From contig JAIXMN010000015.1 in NCBI GenBank assembly GCA_025716815.1, forward strand, positions 62,001-126,000: a stretch of 64,000 nucleotides of DNA. The letters run 5' to 3'. The position numbers and the translations under genes are program-made. Of the stretch, positions 61,377 through 64,000 are shown piece after piece (the stretch's first letter is position 1; every line of letters starts with the position of its first letter). Source of the stretch: Dichotomocladium elegans. Taxonomy: Eukaryota; Mucoromycota; Mucoromycetes; Mucorales; Lichtheimiaceae. The notes under the pieces are model-generated. The model was not told where the DNA came from and did no database searches. It saw only the letters and a program-made list of their open reading frames with translations.

Positions 61377-62146
61377 TTAGATAAGAAGCTTCTCGATCTG
61401 GTTCTTGATGGACAAGATCTGGGGCTTCAAGTCAGAGCCCTCATTGGAGGTAATCGACACGGCGATCACCGAGCGAGACACACCGCAGGCACGACCAAGT
61501 GCAGTCTTGGAGGGCACAAAGACGTAGGGAACGTTCTTGTCCTCACAGAGCAAAGGCAAATGGAGTAAAATCTCGAGGGGCTCGGTGTCAGCTACAAAAT
61601 GCGCGTGCGAATGTACGTCAGTAAACATTATCACATGATGATAGAGTGTATCAAGACAAATCCGTGGCGGGAATTGAGCATCGCATGTGTATGTGTCCTC
61701 ATCAGTAAGACTAATCATATTTCCAAGTCCATATATATTGTCACCCGGTTTGGCAATTGTCATCATAAGAGACACATACACATACACATGTGTCCCGCCT
61801 GAAGCTTTGCCTCTCCGATGGGAAGCGTGAAGAGAAAACCTACCAGCCATGACAATGAACTCGGAAATACCACGGTTAAGAGTCTTGGTAGCTATAAAAC
61901 AAATAAGATAACCATTGAGTATTTGGATTTTGACGCGCCTCAATCGATGCCCTTCTCAGCTTACCCTCGTTGGCACCCTTCTTGAGCTGCTTGTAGTGGG
62001 AGGCTTGTTGAACCAAATCCAAAATGGTGTTGGTCAAGGTAGCATCAGCAAGAGGAAAAGCCTTGGGGTTGACAGACTACATGAGCAAATAGAGGTAAGT
62101 ACTTGAACTTTCGATCTTCAAAGTCATTTGCAAAGCGATTTACCAT
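61377..62146 (-). CDS. SNU13: Snu13 (15.5K/NHP2L1) kink-turn-binding protein of U4 snRNP and box C/D snoRNPs
   Basis: Exons 62144..62146, 61965..62076, 61844..61891 and 61377..61591, 125 aa, matching the usual length. An L7Ae-family fold, near-identical across eukaryotes: [93 protein letters not shown]. It binds kink-turns in U4 snRNA and C/D snoRNAs. The first coding exon is the ATG alone, since GTAAAT follows directly and the next exon starts with TCTGTCAACCCC. It is divergent from the YRA1 gene, another RNA-processing factor. Confidence 0.96.
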
Positions 62147-62909
62147 TGTGATTTATGGGCTAAAAAAGAACAAGAAAAAATTTGAAGTATTCCCCCGCCG
62201 CAGTGAACTTAAAGCCCTGGGGACCCAAGCCACATGTCAGACACACGTCGTTACTGATGATACCGGCGACTAAAGACGGGTTGCGTCAACGTATCGCCGA
62301 CAGAAAATGAACTCATCTCTCCGCGGCCACATGAAGTCTCGTCTTACAACACCACACAATGGCCGGATAATTTAGCGGCATGGATGCAGTCGCGAAAACT
62401 GAACACTTTCGTCTCAATATCTAGCAGAAGATGTTTAGTGACTTTCAATTTGGCTTCTTTTTGAAGGAAAAGTTGTATACTGTGACGCGTTATTAAAAGA
62501 GTCTTGGTCTGATCCACTCCAGATCTCAAGGCCAAGAATTTAGACAGACGACAGATCCGAGATCAGGAGATATAGCTCGCACTATATAGTGCGGATTGCG
62601 CCAGGTTGCTTCGCGTGGCTCCACGTTTAACCCCTTATTGTGTGGTACCTCGTCCCAAAAAGGATGCGCCACATGGGTACATACTTTTTATTTCGTACAG
62701 ATGCCTATTTCAGCTATTGTAAACATATACGTTCGGCACCTCAATTCTATTGGAAGGCGGTGTATGAATCAGGAACGCTGTGTATGGTGCGTGTGTGCGA
62801 TGACGACGTCGACCGCCGCTGCCTGCGCCCAACGGGCAAACGCACCTTTTTCTCCTTCTCCACCTTATCGCTTCTTCTGTTCCCAGACTCAAACTAGCTG
62901 ATACTCAAA
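62147..62909. promoter_or_regulatory. Divergent promoter between SNU13 and YRA1
   Basis: 763 bp with no supported gene. A short inverted repeat (GCACTATATAGTGC, about 62579-62592) may be a regulatory or hairpin element. Everything else is unassigned. Confidence 0.45.
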
Positions 62910-64000
62910 ATGGCATCTGGATCAAATGCACTAGACATGGCCCTCGATGATGTGATTTCACAGACCAGGTCAAGCAGACATCGAACCAACACCCGCAGTC
63001 GAGGCGGCAGCAACTATGGCGGCATAAGCAAGCCTGGACGCGCTGGTTTTCGATCTGGAAACAACAACTACTCGGTATGTTGGGTATAATCAATCATCAT
63101 CCGTCTTCACACTCTCTCTCGCCTGCACAATCGTACGCATACACGACCACACACAATCACGCATCTGCGCCTGTTCAGTGGGATACGATCATGTTGTCCA
63201 ATGCGTCGACGCAGCCTATGATCTTGTATGATGTTTTATGTCGTTCCCCTAACATTGGGCGCTCGACCCTCTGATCTGACCGCCGCATTGGGTGTGGGAA
63301 GGTTCTTGCGATGCATTGTGCTGTTACCTCTTCCTTCCCCTTTCTTTTATGTCCTCCCTAACATTGCTTTTGCTGCCTCCCTCCTTTTCTTTCCCCGCCT
63401 CATCCTCTTTCTTTCTCTGCTTTCTTCGTCTCTCTCTTTATCAACCACTTGTTTCTGTTACTTTCCCTTTTCACCCTCTCACGTTTACCTTTTTTTTTTT
63501 CAACCAAAAGCGCGCATCCGTCGGCTCAAGACCCGAACGTACTGGCCAGCAGAGAACCTCACGCACCAACCTTGTTGTCGCCAACCTGCACTATAACGTG
63601 ACAGAGAGTGATCTCTATGTAAATGACAAGAGAAGGAGTATGTCGGTGTTGAATATCAGCTACTAAAGCGCTCTGTATAGGAACTTTTCGGCCAAATGGG
63701 TCCAGTCAAACGCGCCTTCTTACACTTAGGACCCGATGGTAACTCGGCTGGTATTGCCGACATTGTCTTCGCTTACCCTCCTGATGCTGAACGGGCTCTA
63801 GCTTCCTACAACAATGTTGAGCTTGACGGTATGTTTAGATGACATACGATATTATTGACAAAAATATTAATCGACGATACACAAATAGGCCGCCCAATGC
63901 GTATTTCCTTCGCAGTGCCTGTCACAAGCGCACCATCGCACACGGCCGGCCCGATAAGACGACCCCTGCGAGGCAACAATCGTACCCAAACGCGAGGACG
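62910..64000 (+). CDS. YRA1: Yra1/ALYREF mRNA-export adaptor, 3' end beyond the window
   Basis: Exons 62910..63074, 63511..63618, 63681..63828 and 63889..>64000, with 177 residues visible. The N-terminus carries the conserved UAP56-binding-type motif region (NALDMALDDVISQTR), then an Arg/Gly-rich segment (RTNTRSRGGSNYGG). A single RRM follows: TNLVVANLHYNVTESDLYEL (RNP2), FGQMGPVKRAFLH, ADIVFAYPPDAERAL (RNP1-like), GRPMRISFAVPV. Afterwards an Arg/Gly-rich C-terminal region begins (RPLRGNNR) and is cut by the window. The protein bridges spliced mRNA, via TREX, to the Mex67 export receptor. Intron 1 is 436 bp, several times longer than typical introns here, and T/C-rich. Confidence 0.92.

Noticed and set aside
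62579..62592. Perfect palindrome GCACTATATAGTGC as a possible transposon end or target duplication
   Set aside because: It is a single short inverted repeat without flanking duplication or a second copy, so it is noted only as a possible regulatory hairpin.

Overview
The window is nuclear DNA from an intron-rich, gene-dense fungus. Supporting features are many 50-140 bp GT-AG introns (about 85 can be placed by reading frame and splice motifs), CT-rich leaders, and a gene set mixing typically fungal genes (Rtt106, Nhp10, Jsn1-type PUF, Vam7, CreC, Tpa1/Ofd1) with genes many yeasts have lost (MAGOH, a MARCH5-type ligase, GNPDA, MYG1). This fits an early-diverging lineage such as Mucoromycota. 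The taxon is inferred, not proven.

Layout. 0-9 kb: a 3'-truncated prolyl-hydroxylase gene (Tpa1/OGFOD1, -), a MARCH5-like mitochondrial E3 (+), glucosamine-6-phosphate deaminase (-) and Erv1 sulfhydryl oxidase (+). 9-14.8 kb: gene-poor, with one unrecognised Ser/Pro-rich protein. 14.8-24.3 kb: the histone chaperone Rtt106 (+), a cytochrome P450 (+), MYG1 (-), a small secreted peptide with a CS-alpha-beta defensin cysteine pattern (-), and an arrestin-like protein (-). 26-35 kb: a type I membrane protein (-), a three-LIM protein (+), a triple-KH protein (+), a rhomboid protease (-) and proteasome alpha1 (+). 35-42.2 kb: PIAS/SIZ SUMO ligase (+), Nhp10 (+), MAGOH (-) and an alpha/beta hydrolase (-). 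44-54.5 kb: a Jsn1-type RRM+PUF protein (+), an uncharacterised ORF (-), TBP (-) and D-2-hydroxyglutarate dehydrogenase (+). 55-64 kb: Vam7 (+), CreC/WDR20 (+), a GPI-anchored Ser/Thr-rich protein (-), Snu13 (-) and Yra1/ALYREF (+, cut by the window end).

Most genes are unrelated housekeeping functions: RNA metabolism (KH, MAGOH, PUF, SNU13, YRA1), chromatin and transcription (RTT106, NHP10, TBP, PIAS), and ubiquitin or trafficking (MARCH5, arrestin, VAM7, CreC, PSMA6). They often sit in convergent or divergent pairs. No operon, transposon, CRISPR, rRNA or credible tRNA was seen. The least conventional features are the defensin-like prepropeptide at 21.8-22.0 kb, three GC-AG introns that the reading frame requires, a P450 lacking the usual I-helix motif, an extended GNPDA, and the long first intron of YRA1. 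Exon boundaries were set by hand from frame and splice motifs, without transcript data.
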